A program made the position numbers and the translations under genes. Below are positions 17,769-26,338 of a stretch of 64,000 nt of DNA, piece by piece (position 1 is the first letter of the stretch; every line of letters begins with the position of its first letter). The notes beneath the pieces were generated by a model. That model did not search any database, was not told the origin of the DNA, and saw only the letters and a program-made list of their open reading frames with translations. Source of the DNA: Acidimicrobiales bacterium (lineage in GTDB: Bacteria; Actinomycetota; Acidimicrobiia; Acidimicrobiales; MedAcidi-G1); assembly GCA_029242745.1 (NCBI GenBank), contig JAQWTI010000004.1:40009-104008 (forward strand), in the 5' to 3' direction.

Positions 17769-20365
17769 CTGACACGACCACCGGCTCCGGTGAACCAGTT
17801 GGGCTTTCAGAAGAGTTCGATGACACTGCCAGTCCGGTAGCTGCAGCGATCCGGCAGAGGCCTCTGACCTGGTGGGTCAACCTACTTATCGTCCTTGGGG
17901 GCATGTGGTTTGTGCTTTGGGTGGTGAATCCCGACGGAGTGCTCTTTACCCGATCAACGCCTACCGGTGGTGACCTTGGTGCTCACGTGTGGGGACCAGC
18001 ATTTCTCCGTGATGAACTACTGCCCCGGTTTCGCCTGAGTGGCTGGACACCCGACTGGTATGCCGGATTCCCTGCCTACCACTTCTACATGGTTGTACCG
18101 ATGTTGCTGGTGGTGGCGGTTAATGTTGGGCTGAAAACACCAGTACTTGCTGCGGTTCTACCTGTCCTCATTGCAGTCGGAGTAGCAGTAGTCCGGCGGC
18201 GCCGATCTGGATGGATGCTGCGGCTGGTCGCTCTGGCTGCTTTAGTCGTCCTTGTGGTTCCGGTGCATTACGGCATGGCTATCAAGTGGGTCACTGTTGC
18301 GGGTCTCGTGGTGATGCCATTGGCCGGATGGGCCACTGGGCGCCTAGCGGGTTTGCCGTTTCCGGGTCCGGCGCTGATGTCGGTAGCCACTCTTCCCTTT
18401 CTGTTTGATCGGTCGTTCAACATCATGGGTGGCAACCTGATGTCAACCATGGCTGGCGAGTTCGCTTACGCCCTTGCCGTTGCCGCCTGCCTTGTATACA
18501 TAGGCCTGTTAGTTCGCGGCTTAGAGACCGGATTTGGACGGGCCCCAGCGGCAGTCCTACTGGCTCTCACCGGTCTTTGCCATCTACTGGTTGCTTTCTT
18601 TGCCCTAGTGGCTTCAGCTGTAGCCCTAGTGCTGAGGCCGAGCCGGCAGGCGCTGGCCTGGCTGATGACCACTGGCCTAGTGGCTGGCCTCTGTGCAGCG
18701 TTTTGGGTTCTACCGTTCTGGTGGCAGCGGGACCACCTAAACGACATGGCCTGGCACAAACTCACACGATTCCGCTCGTATCTCTGGGACCGCGGCGACC
18801 TCGCTGCTGATTTCCTTACAAATGATCCGCCACTCCAGCCAGCCATCGTGCTTGCGATCCTCGGCCTCGCACTTTCGGTTTTCTTTCGTCGGCGCCTTGG
18901 TTTTGTACTGGCTGGTTCAGCCATCATCCTTGGGCTGGCCTTTGTGCATCTGCCTGAGGGTCGTCTCTACAACGGACGCATCCTGCCCGCCTACTACCTC
19001 TGCATCTATCTACTGGCAGCTATTGCTCTGTCGGAGGGGCTGCGACTCGCTGGCCGCTTAGTTGATGGTTTGCGCCGGTCGTCTACTGGTCGGCAAGGCC
19101 GACTGGTCGCTGGGGGAGGGGCGTTAGTCGTGTTCTTATTCGTAGTGGTCATGTTGGCCATCCCACTAAGGATCTTGCCTGGAGGTTCAACTAAAGGAAA
19201 CGCCTATCACTGGATGGGTGTCGAGTCGACTGAATTGAACCTTGGTCGTTCTTGGGTGCGGTGGAACTTTGAGGGCTACGAGGCCAGAGATGGTGGCCCT
19301 TCGGGAGGTGGTTGGGAGGAGCAGCGTGCATTGACCTCAACTATGGAAGATCTGGCCGCCAGCACAGGCTGCGGCCGGCTGATGTGGGAGTACAACAGCG
19401 ATCTAGTGCGGTACGGCACTCCTATGGCCTTGATGCTGTTGCCCCACTGGACGGACGGTTGCATTGGGTCGATGGAAGGCCTCTACTTTGAGGCATCGAC
19501 AACCACGCCGTATCATTTCCTGGTCCAATCAGAACTCTCCGTGGCACCCTCGCGTGCCCAGCGAGGCCTTCCATACCGGGGATTTGACTTGGATGCCGGC
19601 GTCGACCACCTCCAACAACTTGGTATCCGGTGGTACTCGGCCTTCTCGGAGCGTGCTGTAGACGAAGCGCGTCAGCATCTGGGCCTAATCGAAAAGGCAA
19701 CTAGCGGGCCTTGGACCATCTTTGAGGTATTGGGTGCCGAACCCGTCGTGGCCCTCGAAGTGGAACCTTCCGTGTTCACCGATGTTGACCACGGCAGCTG
19801 GCTGGAACCGTCAATTGAGATTTTTCAGACTGGGTCAACTGGAGCGGTGCGAACCATTGGTGGTCCAGCATCTTGGCAGCGGGTACCAGCCGGAGCGGAA
19901 GTGGAGCGTCGGCCGCTGCCCACCGTTGAGGTCAGTGACGTAGTGAGTGGTGTTGACTCGGTGTCCTTTCGAGTCGACCGTCTGGGTGTCCCGGTGTTGG
20001 TGCGGACTTCATTCTTCCCGAACTGGAAGGTAGACGGCGCTGACGGGCCATGGCGCGCAACACCAAATTTGATGGTCGTAGTGCCGAATTCTGAAGAGGT
20101 TCGCCTTTCCTACGGGCGAACACCGGTCGACGTCATATCCATGGTCCTGACTTTCGTTGGCTTGCTGGCACTGGTTGCACTCGCCCGGCGTTCGGTAGGA
20201 CCTGGAGGTCCTGGTGTGGCCCTATTTGATTTAGCGGCTGCCGGCCCAGATGGTGAACGACGGCTCAACCGTTGGGTAGGCCGTCGGGTGGCTAACTCGA
20301 GTAGGGACACCGAGTTGGGGGTCTTTGTGGTCTCAGACGACCAAATAATGGGTGACCAGTCGTGA
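17765..20365 (+). CDS. Large polytopic membrane protein (PTPS-related / GT-C-like)
   Basis: An 866-residue membrane protein with roughly a dozen transmembrane segments in the first 490 residues, a soluble extracytoplasmic region at about 490-790, and one more span near 800-820. Near residue 75 it has the pattern GGDLGAHVWGPAFLRDELLP, followed by GWTPDWYAGFPAYHFY. This acidic first loop and the aromatic motif resemble the '6-pyruvoyl-tetrahydropterin synthase-related' membrane family and GT-C glycosyltransferases, which use lipid-linked sugars. It overlaps both neighbours by four bases (ATGA and GTGA), so it is coupled to the CPBP protease and to the GtrA-GT2-PMM fusion. A glycosyltransferase acting with that fusion's polyprenyl-linked product is an attractive inference, not a demonstrated role. 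Confidence 0.75.
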   Translation: MTDTTTGSGEPVGLSEEFDDTASPVAAAIRQRPLTWWVNLLIVLGGMWFVLWVVNPDGVLFTRSTPTGGDLGAHVWGPAFLRDELLPRFRLSGWTPDWYAGFPAYHFYMVVPMLLVVAVNVGLKTPVLAAVLPVLIAVGVAVVRRRRSGWMLRLVALAALVVLVVPVHYGMAIKWVTVAGLVVMPLAGWATGRLAGLPFPGPALMSVATLPFLFDRSFNIMGGNLMSTMAGEFAYALAVAACLVYIGLLVRGLETGFGRAPAAVLLALTGLCHLLVAFFALVASAVALVLRPSRQALAWLMTTGLVAGLCAAFWVLPFWWQRDHLNDMAWHKLTRFRSYLWDRGDLAADFLTNDPPLQPAIVLAILGLALSVFFRRRLGFVLAGSAIILGLAFVHLPEGRLYNGRILPAYYLCIYLLAAIALSEGLRLAGRLVDGLRRSSTGRQGRLVAGGGALVVFLFVVVMLAIPLRILPGGSTKGNAYHWMGVESTELNLGRSWVRWNFEGYEARDGGPSGGGWEEQRALTSTMEDLAASTGCGRLMWEYNSDLVRYGTPMALMLLPHWTDGCIGSMEGLYFEASTTTPYHFLVQSELSVAPSRAQRGLPYRGFDLDAGVDHLQQLGIRWYSAFSERAVDEARQHLGLIEKATSGPWTIFEVLGAEPVVALEVEPSVFTDVDHGSWLEPSIEIFQTGSTGAVRTIGGPASWQRVPAGAEVERRPLPTVEVSDVVSGVDSVSFRVDRLGVPVLVRTSFFPNWKVDGADGPWRATPNLMVVVPNSEEVRLSYGRTPVDVISMVLTFVGLLALVALARRSVGPGGPGVALFDLAAAGPDGERRLNRWVGRRVANSSRDTELGVFVVSDDQIMGDQS

Positions 20366-22962
20366 GAGGTCGTCTCCGCCAGTTCGCTGCCGTGGGTGCG
20401 GTTGCAACGGTAATTGACGTTGGAGTGGCTGTCGCCCTGCTGGGGGCCGGCTGGGCAGTTTGGGCAGCCGACGTTGTCGCTCTTGGGCTGGCCGCAGTAG
20501 TCGCCCGAGTGCTCCATCGGTTGGTAACACTGCGCGACGACCCGTACACCCGGTGGATCCGCCTCCGGCGGGTTTTTGTGACAGTGGTGGTTTTGGCTGG
20601 ATTAGTTGATCTAGGCGTGCTTGCCGTTGCCCGGGCAGTTCTTGGTGGTGTGAATGCCGGTGATGCTGGAGGTTGGGAAAGCGATCTCTTAGTCAAGGTT
20701 GTCGCTGTGCTGGTGGCTGGCCTAGTGCGGGCCGTGGCGTACCGCTCGTTCCTCTTCCGAGTTATACGCCGAGAACAGGACCATCCGTCAGATCGTGGTA
20801 CGCCACCCGGCGATTTCCGGGTGAGCGTTGTCATTCCTGCGTATCAGGAGTCTGACCGGATCGCCACATCAATAGTCCGGGTGCGGACCGAACTAGGTGC
20901 CGCCTTAGCTGAAATGACCGACACGGCTGAAACTGGATCCAACGATGGGGTCGAGATAGTGGTGGTCGATGACGGCTCGGCGGACGACACCGCAGCAGTG
21001 GCCGGAGCTGCTGGCGCCGACCGGGTAGTCCGGCTGGATAGGAATAGAGGTAAGGGATCAGCGGTAAGAGCTGGAGTGGCCGTGGCAACGGGTCGTACGG
21101 TGGTGTTCACCGACGCCGACTTGGCTTACGGGCCGGCACAGGCCGCAAAGCTCGTGGTCCAGATAGAGCAGGGATATGACGTAGTGGTCGGTAGCCGGCG
21201 TCATACCGAGACCAAGACGCTGGTTCGAGCGGGTCGTCTGCGGGAGGTTGGTGGCCGCCTAATTAACTTGGTTACCCACGCTTTTCTGCTTGGGCAGTAC
21301 CGAGATACTCAGTGTGGACTGAAGGCATTCCGAGCCGATATAGCGCGACCAATGTTTGCTGCCTCAGTGCTGGAAAGGTTCGCTTTCGACGTTGAGATCT
21401 TTCATTTGGTTGAGCGGTGGCGACTAAGTCTGATTGAGGTGCCAGTCGAGGTGGAGAACTCTGAGCGATCCACGGTTCGAGTCGTTCGTGACGGCGTTCG
21501 GCTTATGGTCGACCTGGTTCGCGTCCGGCAACGAGCGCGCCGAGGGGACTACCCAGCACTACCGGTTTTCCCAGTCTGCGACAGCGCAATTTCTGGTGAC
21601 CTTGTGGGACAGATTTTCAAGGCGTATGACATTCGTGGGCGAGTGCCTGACGAATGGAACAATGAAGTTGCAGAGTCGATAGGACGAAGTTTTGGCCATC
21701 TGGTGAGACGTCGGGAGCCCAACGTCGGTCGTGTGGTGGTGGGCCGGGACATGCGTCCGAGCGGTGTGCCGCTTGGAGAAGCTTTGATTCGGGGGGTTAC
21801 CTCGGTTGGTCTCGACGTAGTCGACGTGGGCCTGGCGTCTACTGATCTGGTCTCGTTTGCCTCGGGCTACCTTCAGGCGCCAGCGATGATGGTGACAGCG
21901 AGCCACAATCCTCCGGAATACAACGGTATTAAGTGCTGCTTATCGGGTGCTAGTCCGCTGGGTTACGAAAATGGTCTAAACGAGGTGAAGGCGGCGGTTC
22001 TTGCCAGCGCGCCGGTTCTTGCAGCAGATAATCGACTTGGGAACGTCATATCGAGAGACCTTCTGGGGCTTTTTTCGGCGCACGTGAGGTCGTTCGTTGA
22101 TACTGATCAGCTCCGGCCATTGCGGTTAGTGGTGGACACGGCCAATGGCATGGGCGGACTAGTGGTTCCCGCAGTTTTCAAGGAGTTGCCGTTCGTCGTT
22201 GACTACCTCTACCCCGAACTCGACGGAACTTTTCCGAACCATCCGGCTGACCCGATCCAGCCGGAGAACCTCCGGGACTTGCAGGCCCGGGTCCAGGCTG
22301 TCGGGGCTGACCTAGGTTTGGCCTTCGACGGGGATGCTGATCGAGTATTTCTGGTTGATGAGCAATCTTGCCTAGTGTCTGGCTCGACGACGACTGCACT
22401 GGTAGCGCGCGAAATCTTGCGAAATGAACCTGGTGCAATTATCTTGCACAATCTGATTTGCTCGAAGGCCGTTCCCGAGGTTGTGGCCGAGGAGGGTGGG
22501 CGTGCCATCCGTACTCGGGTGGGTCATTCTCTCATTAAGCAGGCTATGGCCGTCGAAAAAGCTGCTTTTGCTGGTGAGCATTCTGGGCACTACTACTTCC
22601 GAGACAACTTTCGGGCAGACAGCGGACTGATTGCTGCACTAATCATTCTCAAGGCTTTGTCAGTTCACAACGGACCCATGAGCGAATTAACTGCCCCGTT
22701 GGAGCGTTATGCGGCATCCGGCGAACGAAACACCAAGGTTCAAGATCCCAAAGTCGTTATAGAACGGGTTGCCGCCCATTACTGCGGCCAGGCACCCGAG
22801 GCCGTTCAGGATCAACTCGACGGGTTGACTGTGGATTTTGGGGACTGGTGGTTCAACCTCCGACCGTCAAATACTGAGCCGCTGTTGCGACTCAATGTTG
22901 AGGCCATGGACTATGAGGCATGCGCAACACGAGTTGAGGAAGTGCAGTCGTTGTTCCTGTAA
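20362..22962 (+). CDS. GtrA - GT2 (DPM1/ALG5-like) - phosphomannomutase fusion protein
   Basis: One unbroken 866-residue frame encodes three parts. Residues about 5-135 are a GtrA-like bundle of four membrane spans. Residues about 153-395 are a GT2 polyprenyl-phosphate sugar transferase, with VVIPAYQESDRI, VVDDGSADDT, the FTDADLAYG Asp-x-Asp motif, VVGSRR and QCGLKAF. Residues about 415-866 are a complete phosphohexomutase: the phosphoserine loop TASHNPPEYNG (Ser514), metal loop DGDADR (656-661), sugar loop GEHSGH (738-743) and phosphate loop RPSNTEP (834-840). All catalytic residues seem intact. The mutase part takes the place of the stand-alone manB normally found before Trm112 and manA. 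It may make mannose-1-phosphate beside an enzyme that consumes GDP-mannose. An internal GTG at 21604 could yield a free mutase, but no strong ribosome site precedes it. Confidence 0.9.
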   Translation: MRGRLRQFAAVGAVATVIDVGVAVALLGAGWAVWAADVVALGLAAVVARVLHRLVTLRDDPYTRWIRLRRVFVTVVVLAGLVDLGVLAVARAVLGGVNAGDAGGWESDLLVKVVAVLVAGLVRAVAYRSFLFRVIRREQDHPSDRGTPPGDFRVSVVIPAYQESDRIATSIVRVRTELGAALAEMTDTAETGSNDGVEIVVVDDGSADDTAAVAGAAGADRVVRLDRNRGKGSAVRAGVAVATGRTVVFTDADLAYGPAQAAKLVVQIEQGYDVVVGSRRHTETKTLVRAGRLREVGGRLINLVTHAFLLGQYRDTQCGLKAFRADIARPMFAASVLERFAFDVEIFHLVERWRLSLIEVPVEVENSERSTVRVVRDGVRLMVDLVRVRQRARRGDYPALPVFPVCDSAISGDLVGQIFKAYDIRGRVPDEWNNEVAESIGRSFGHLVRRREPNVGRVVVGRDMRPSGVPLGEALIRGVTSVGLDVVDVGLASTDLVSFASGYLQAPAMMVTASHNPPEYNGIKCCLSGASPLGYENGLNEVKAAVLASAPVLAADNRLGNVISRDLLGLFSAHVRSFVDTDQLRPLRLVVDTANGMGGLVVPAVFKELPFVVDYLYPELDGTFPNHPADPIQPENLRDLQARVQAVGADLGLAFDGDADRVFLVDEQSCLVSGSTTTALVAREILRNEPGAIILHNLICSKAVPEVVAEEGGRAIRTRVGHSLIKQAMAVEKAAFAGEHSGHYYFRDNFRADSGLIAALIILKALSVHNGPMSELTAPLERYAASGERNTKVQDPKVVIERVAAHYCGQAPEAVQDQLDGLTVDFGDWWFNLRPSNTEPLLRLNVEAMDYEACATRVEEVQSLFL

Positions 22963-22984
22963 GGGGGCTGACGCTGCTGCCCCC
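22963..22984 (+). terminator. GC-rich hairpin after the fusion gene
   Basis: GGGGGC (22963-22968) pairs perfectly with GCCCCC (22979-22984) around a ten-base loop, starting right after the stop codon. No T tract follows; it could end or pause transcription, or protect the mRNA 3' end. Confidence 0.35.
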
Positions 22985-22998
22985 TGCACCGCGACCAA

Positions 22999-23004
22999 TA
23001 GCCT
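22999..23004 (+). promoter_or_regulatory. -10 element (TAGCCT) before the Trm112-like gene
   Basis: TAGCCT ends six bases before ATG 23011, just past the hairpin that follows the fusion gene. This suggests that a new leaderless transcription unit starts here. Confidence 0.45.
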
Positions 23005-23010
23005 GAGGCC

Positions 23011-23247
23011 ATGACTCTCGATCCGAAACTCTTGGAGATCCTCGCTTGTCCCGAGGACAAAGGGCCGCTTCTCTGGTTTGCTGGCGCGGAGGTGCTCTAC
23101 AACCCGCGCTTAAGGCGTCTCTACGAGGTACGAGACGGCATCCCGGTGATGCTGATCGACGAGGCCAAACACGTTGATGACGACGAACACCTCCGACTTA
23201 CCCTTATGGCAGACGCCGAGGGCATCCGGCCCACATTCGGGGACTGA
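23011..23247 (+). CDS. Trm112 family protein
   Basis: A 78-residue small protein matching the Trm112/YcaR family by its start LDPKLLEILACPEDKGPLLW and the central RLYEVRDGIPVMLIDEA, which is almost invariant. Eukaryotic Trm112 activates several methyltransferases; in bacteria the role is unsettled. It has one cysteine in the ACP loop, so it would not hold the four-cysteine zinc site of some relatives. In mycobacteria and Streptomyces a similar small gene lies between manB and manA, the same position as here. Its start is supported by a -10 box six bases upstream. Confidence 0.88.
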   Translation: MTLDPKLLEILACPEDKGPLLWFAGAEVLYNPRLRRLYEVRDGIPVMLIDEAKHVDDDEHLRLTLMADAEGIRPTFGD

Positions 23248-23285
23248 CCCGATCCAAGTCGACTTAGGGGCCCAGGACGAAGACG

Positions 23286-24386
23286 ATGGACCTGCTTGAA
23301 GGTGTGATCCGTTCCTATGACTGGGGATCAACCACGGCGCTAGCTGAATTGCGGGGTATTGAGCCCTCTGGGAAGCCAGAAGCTGAGCTCTGGTTTGGTG
23401 CCCATAAGGCAAATCCTTCGGTATTTCGTACTAGTCGAAGTAGCGCAACGCTTGACGAGATGCCTTTTCTGGTAAAGGTGCTTGCTGTTGATCGACCGCT
23501 CTCGCTCCAAGCCCATCCGGATGCTTCTGCTGCCACTTTGCGGTATCAACGTGAGGAGAAGGCTGGTCTAGTTGTCGATGATCCTCGCCGTTGCCATCCC
23601 GACGGGCGTGCCAAGCCTGAGATGGTTTGTGCTATCGGTCGCTTTGAGACCTTGTGTGGCTTTCGACCCTTTGATGAGGCACTGTTGGTTGCCAAATCAC
23701 TTGGGCTTCCTCAATTGATTGTTGATGCACTCCACGCTGCTGATTGGCCAGCAGTGGTGGCCGCAGTTCTTGCTAGTTCGCCGAGCGACTTGGCTGCTTT
23801 CGAGTTGGCAGTTGCGGAGGTTCCGGATTTCAGTGCTGACCGGTCGACAGCCGATCTGGTGTGCTTCTTGGCTGAGATGTATCCGAGGGACCCGTCACTG
23901 TTGCTGGTTCCTCTATTGCGCCATGTGAGTTTGGAAGATGGCGATGCACTATTTGTGGCGCCCGGCGTTTTACATATTCACCTTTCTGGCCTAGCTGTTG
24001 AGGTGATGGCCGTCTCTGATGACGTCGTCCGAATGGGCTTTACTTCCAAGCATGTGGATCCTCATGGCATACTCGAAGTGATCCGTCCAGCCTTTTGTGG
24101 CTCAGTCGAGTCGGCAACCGGTGCGGTCCACCGCTTCAGTTCTGGGGGTGATGCCTTTACGCTGTGGCGGCTAGATGGCCGTGAGGTTGACATGGACATT
24201 AGTTGTCGTAGCGGTCCTGAACTCTTCTTGTGTACAGCGGGCATGGCTTCAGTCCAGTCGTCGATAGGTGGCAGTACCGACTTAGTGATTCGACCAGGTG
24301 AAGCGGCGTGGATCGGTCCCGACGATGGTCAGGCCCGGTTGTGGGTTGATGGGACTGCCTACCGGGTAACGGTGGGAGGGGTTTGA
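23286..24386 (+). CDS. manA: Mannose-6-phosphate isomerase, class I
   Basis: A 366-residue cupin-fold zinc isomerase interconverting fructose-6-phosphate and mannose-6-phosphate. Family signatures are the start GVIRSYDWGSTTAL, PFLVKVLAVDRPLSLQAHPD (zinc-binding Gln-x-His), KPEMVCAIGRFETLCGFRP, and GVLHIHLSGLAVEVMAVSDDVVRMGFTSKHVD split over the second metal-binding region. It lies 38 bases after the Trm112-like gene. With the mutase domain and ManC it completes the route to GDP-mannose. The ribosome site is weak (AGGA about eight bases before the ATG). Confidence 0.96.
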   Translation: MDLLEGVIRSYDWGSTTALAELRGIEPSGKPEAELWFGAHKANPSVFRTSRSSATLDEMPFLVKVLAVDRPLSLQAHPDASAATLRYQREEKAGLVVDDPRRCHPDGRAKPEMVCAIGRFETLCGFRPFDEALLVAKSLGLPQLIVDALHAADWPAVVAAVLASSPSDLAAFELAVAEVPDFSADRSTADLVCFLAEMYPRDPSLLLVPLLRHVSLEDGDALFVAPGVLHIHLSGLAVEVMAVSDDVVRMGFTSKHVDPHGILEVIRPAFCGSVESATGAVHRFSSGGDAFTLWRLDGREVDMDISCRSGPELFLCTAGMASVQSSIGGSTDLVIRPGEAAWIGPDDGQARLWVDGTAYRVTVGGV

Positions 24387-24853
24387 GCACCTCGGCATGT
24401 CTCTTGACGGAGCGGCATTTCTGGCTTTGTCGACTAATCAACGACCACCCTTGACGGCTCGCATGCACCGGTGGTACCCAACTAGCTGTCGATTTAAGAG
24501 GCGTCGGTGTTTTCACTCTGCGGTGAGAGTCCGATCCGGTGAGCTGGGACTAACGTCGGTTTGGCTATGTCGCTGGGCCCGGTGCGTTCCTTCTGGCAAC
24601 TGGAACTAGAGGTCCGGAGTGCGCTTTCACTCGGTGATACCGTGGACGTCTGCATGGCCAGTTGTGACACCCCGAACACCGAGCCGAAGAAGGGTGTCCG
24701 GGACGGTAGTCTGGCGACACCGCGGCTGCCCAGAATGGTGTCAGAAGGCCCCAGCCCGGCTTCATCTTAAATCCCAATCTGCTAGTTCAAGGGTTTGCCC
24801 CGGTCGTCGAGGTGGACCGAAATACGTGATACCCAAGGTGCTCAGGAGCCGAT
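24387..24853 (+). ncRNA. Candidate structured 5' leader of ahcY (467-base gap without a gene)
   Basis: I find no protein-coding gene here. The stretch carries several exact inverted repeats: ACTCT 24515-24519 with AGAGT 24526-24530; AGTCC 24528-24532 with GGACT 24547-24551 (mutually exclusive with the first); GTTCC 24586-24590 with GGAAC 24602-24606; GACACCC 24666-24672 with GGGTGTC 24692-24698; GACACC 24716-24721 with GGTGTC 24737-24742; and CGGTC 24801-24805 with GACCG 24815-24819. A possible promoter is TTGACG at 24451-24456 with TACCCA 18 bases later. The AGGAG ribosome site (24843-24847) precedes ahcY. A riboswitch is a fair guess given the downstream S-adenosylhomocysteine hydrolase, but I could not match a known class. 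Confidence 0.35.
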
Positions 24854-26311
24854 ATGACCGCGTCCCCCCGTTCTCTCGCTGCCGACCACAAGGTCGCTGA
24901 TCTCTCTCTTAATGAGTTTGGCCGTAACGAGATCCGCCTAGCGGAACACGAGATGCCCGGCCTTATGGCTCTCCGGGCTGAGTTCGTGGACATCCAGCCA
25001 CTGGCAGGAGCTCGTATCGCTGGATCTCTCCACATGACGGTTCAGACCGCAGTCCTGATTGAGACTCTGGTGGTCCTTGGTGCTGAGGTGCGGTGGGCCA
25101 GCTGCAACATTTTCTCAACGCAGGACCATGCGGCTGCTGCCACGGTCTGTGGTCCTACAGGTTCGCCCGCCGATTTGCAGGGAGTACCGGTGTTTGCATG
25201 GAAGGGTGAAACGCTGGAGGAATACTGGTGGGCTACCCAACAGATCTTCGATTGGCCAGACGGAGAGGGTCCAAATCTGATTCTGGACGACGGCGGTGAC
25301 GCCACGATGCTGGTTCACAAAGGTGCTGAGTATGAGGCAGCTGGTGCGGTTCCACCAGCCACTGATGATGACCCCGAGGAATGGCAGGTGATCATCGCCA
25401 CGCTGACTGCGTCGTTAGCTAGTGACTCACACCGTTGGAGTCGGATTGCGGCTGGCATTCGCGGTGTATCGGAGGAGACGACCACGGGCGTGCACCGGCT
25501 CTACCAAATGCAGGAGGCTGGGGAGTTGCGGTTCCCGGCCATCAATGTCAACGATGCCGTCACCAAATCTAAGTTCGATAATCTCTACGGCTGCCGCCAT
25601 TCGCTGATTGATGGAATCAACCGCGCCACAGACGTGATGATTGGCGGTAAGACCGCCGTGGTTTGCGGCTTTGGTGACGTGGGTAAAGGCTGTGCCGAGT
25701 CGCTAAGAGGCCAGGGGGCCCGGGTCATTGTTACTGAAGTCGATCCGATCTGTGCGCTGCAAGCGGTGATGCAGGGCTATGAAGTCAACACGCTTGAGCG
25801 CGTGCTCGATGAAGCCGACATCTTTATTACGGCCACTGGATGCATGAACATTGTCACGGCTGAGCACATGGGTCGGATGAAACATCAGGCCATTGTGGGC
25901 AATATTGGCCACTTTGACAACGAGATCGACATGGCCGGCTTGGCCCACATGTCTGATATCCAGCGGGTCACTATCAAGCCCCAAGTGGACGAGTTTATTT
26001 TTCCCGATGGCCATTCTGTCATCATGTTGTCAGAGGGCCGCCTTCTCAACTTAGGTAACGCTACGGGTCACCCCAGTTTCGTGATGTCAGCCAGTTTTTC
26101 GAATCAGGTGCTGGCTCAGATTGAGTTGCATGAGCGTGCTGAGGCCTTTGGTGTCGACGTGGTGACTCTCCCTAAGGAACTTGATGAGAAGGTGGCCCGC
26201 CTGCACCTTGATTCACTGGGCGTGCGGCTAACCGAGCTTTCGACTGTTCAAGCTGATTACCTTGGGGTTCCAGTTGATGGCCCATATAAGCCCAGTCACT
26301 ACAAGTACTGA
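24854..26311 (+). CDS. ahcY: Adenosylhomocysteinase
   Basis: A 485-residue S-adenosylhomocysteine hydrolase that splits SAH into adenosine and homocysteine with bound NAD, relieving product inhibition of methyltransferases. Seen are [24 protein letters not shown] (substrate domain), [13 protein letters not shown], the conserved [22 protein letters not shown] region, the NAD loop [21 protein letters not shown], and the C-terminal YKPSHYKY tail that reaches the neighbouring subunit's cofactor. The length agrees with the long bacterial form, which carries an extra segment near residue 140-180. A ribosome site AGGAG lies six bases before the ATG. Confidence 0.98.
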   Translation: MTASPRSLAADHKVADLSLNEFGRNEIRLAEHEMPGLMALRAEFVDIQPLAGARIAGSLHMTVQTAVLIETLVVLGAEVRWASCNIFSTQDHAAAATVCGPTGSPADLQGVPVFAWKGETLEEYWWATQQIFDWPDGEGPNLILDDGGDATMLVHKGAEYEAAGAVPPATDDDPEEWQVIIATLTASLASDSHRWSRIAAGIRGVSEETTTGVHRLYQMQEAGELRFPAINVNDAVTKSKFDNLYGCRHSLIDGINRATDVMIGGKTAVVCGFGDVGKGCAESLRGQGARVIVTEVDPICALQAVMQGYEVNTLERVLDEADIFITATGCMNIVTAEHMGRMKHQAIVGNIGHFDNEIDMAGLAHMSDIQRVTIKPQVDEFIFPDGHSVIMLSEGRLLNLGNATGHPSFVMSASFSNQVLAQIELHERAEAFGVDVVTLPKELDEKVARLHLDSLGVRLTELSTVQADYLGVPVDGPYKPSHYKY

Positions 26312-26324
26312 ACTCGCTTTCCTC

Positions 26325-26330
26325 TAAGGT
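26325..26330 (+). promoter_or_regulatory. -10 element (TAAGGT) before the uridine-kinase-like gene
   Basis: TAAGGT ends eight bases before GTG 26339, fitting the leaderless pattern in this window. Confidence 0.35.
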
Positions 26331-26338
26331 CGGTTTCA

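Noticed and set aside
24480..24760. Resemblance to a cobalamin riboswitch (GGTGAGAGTCC near 24522, and an AGTCTGGCGACACC segment near 24709)
   Set aside because: The first segment pairs more convincingly as an ACTCT/AGAGT hairpin, and the conserved CCCGCAACTG-like box is missing. Too weak to name a class.
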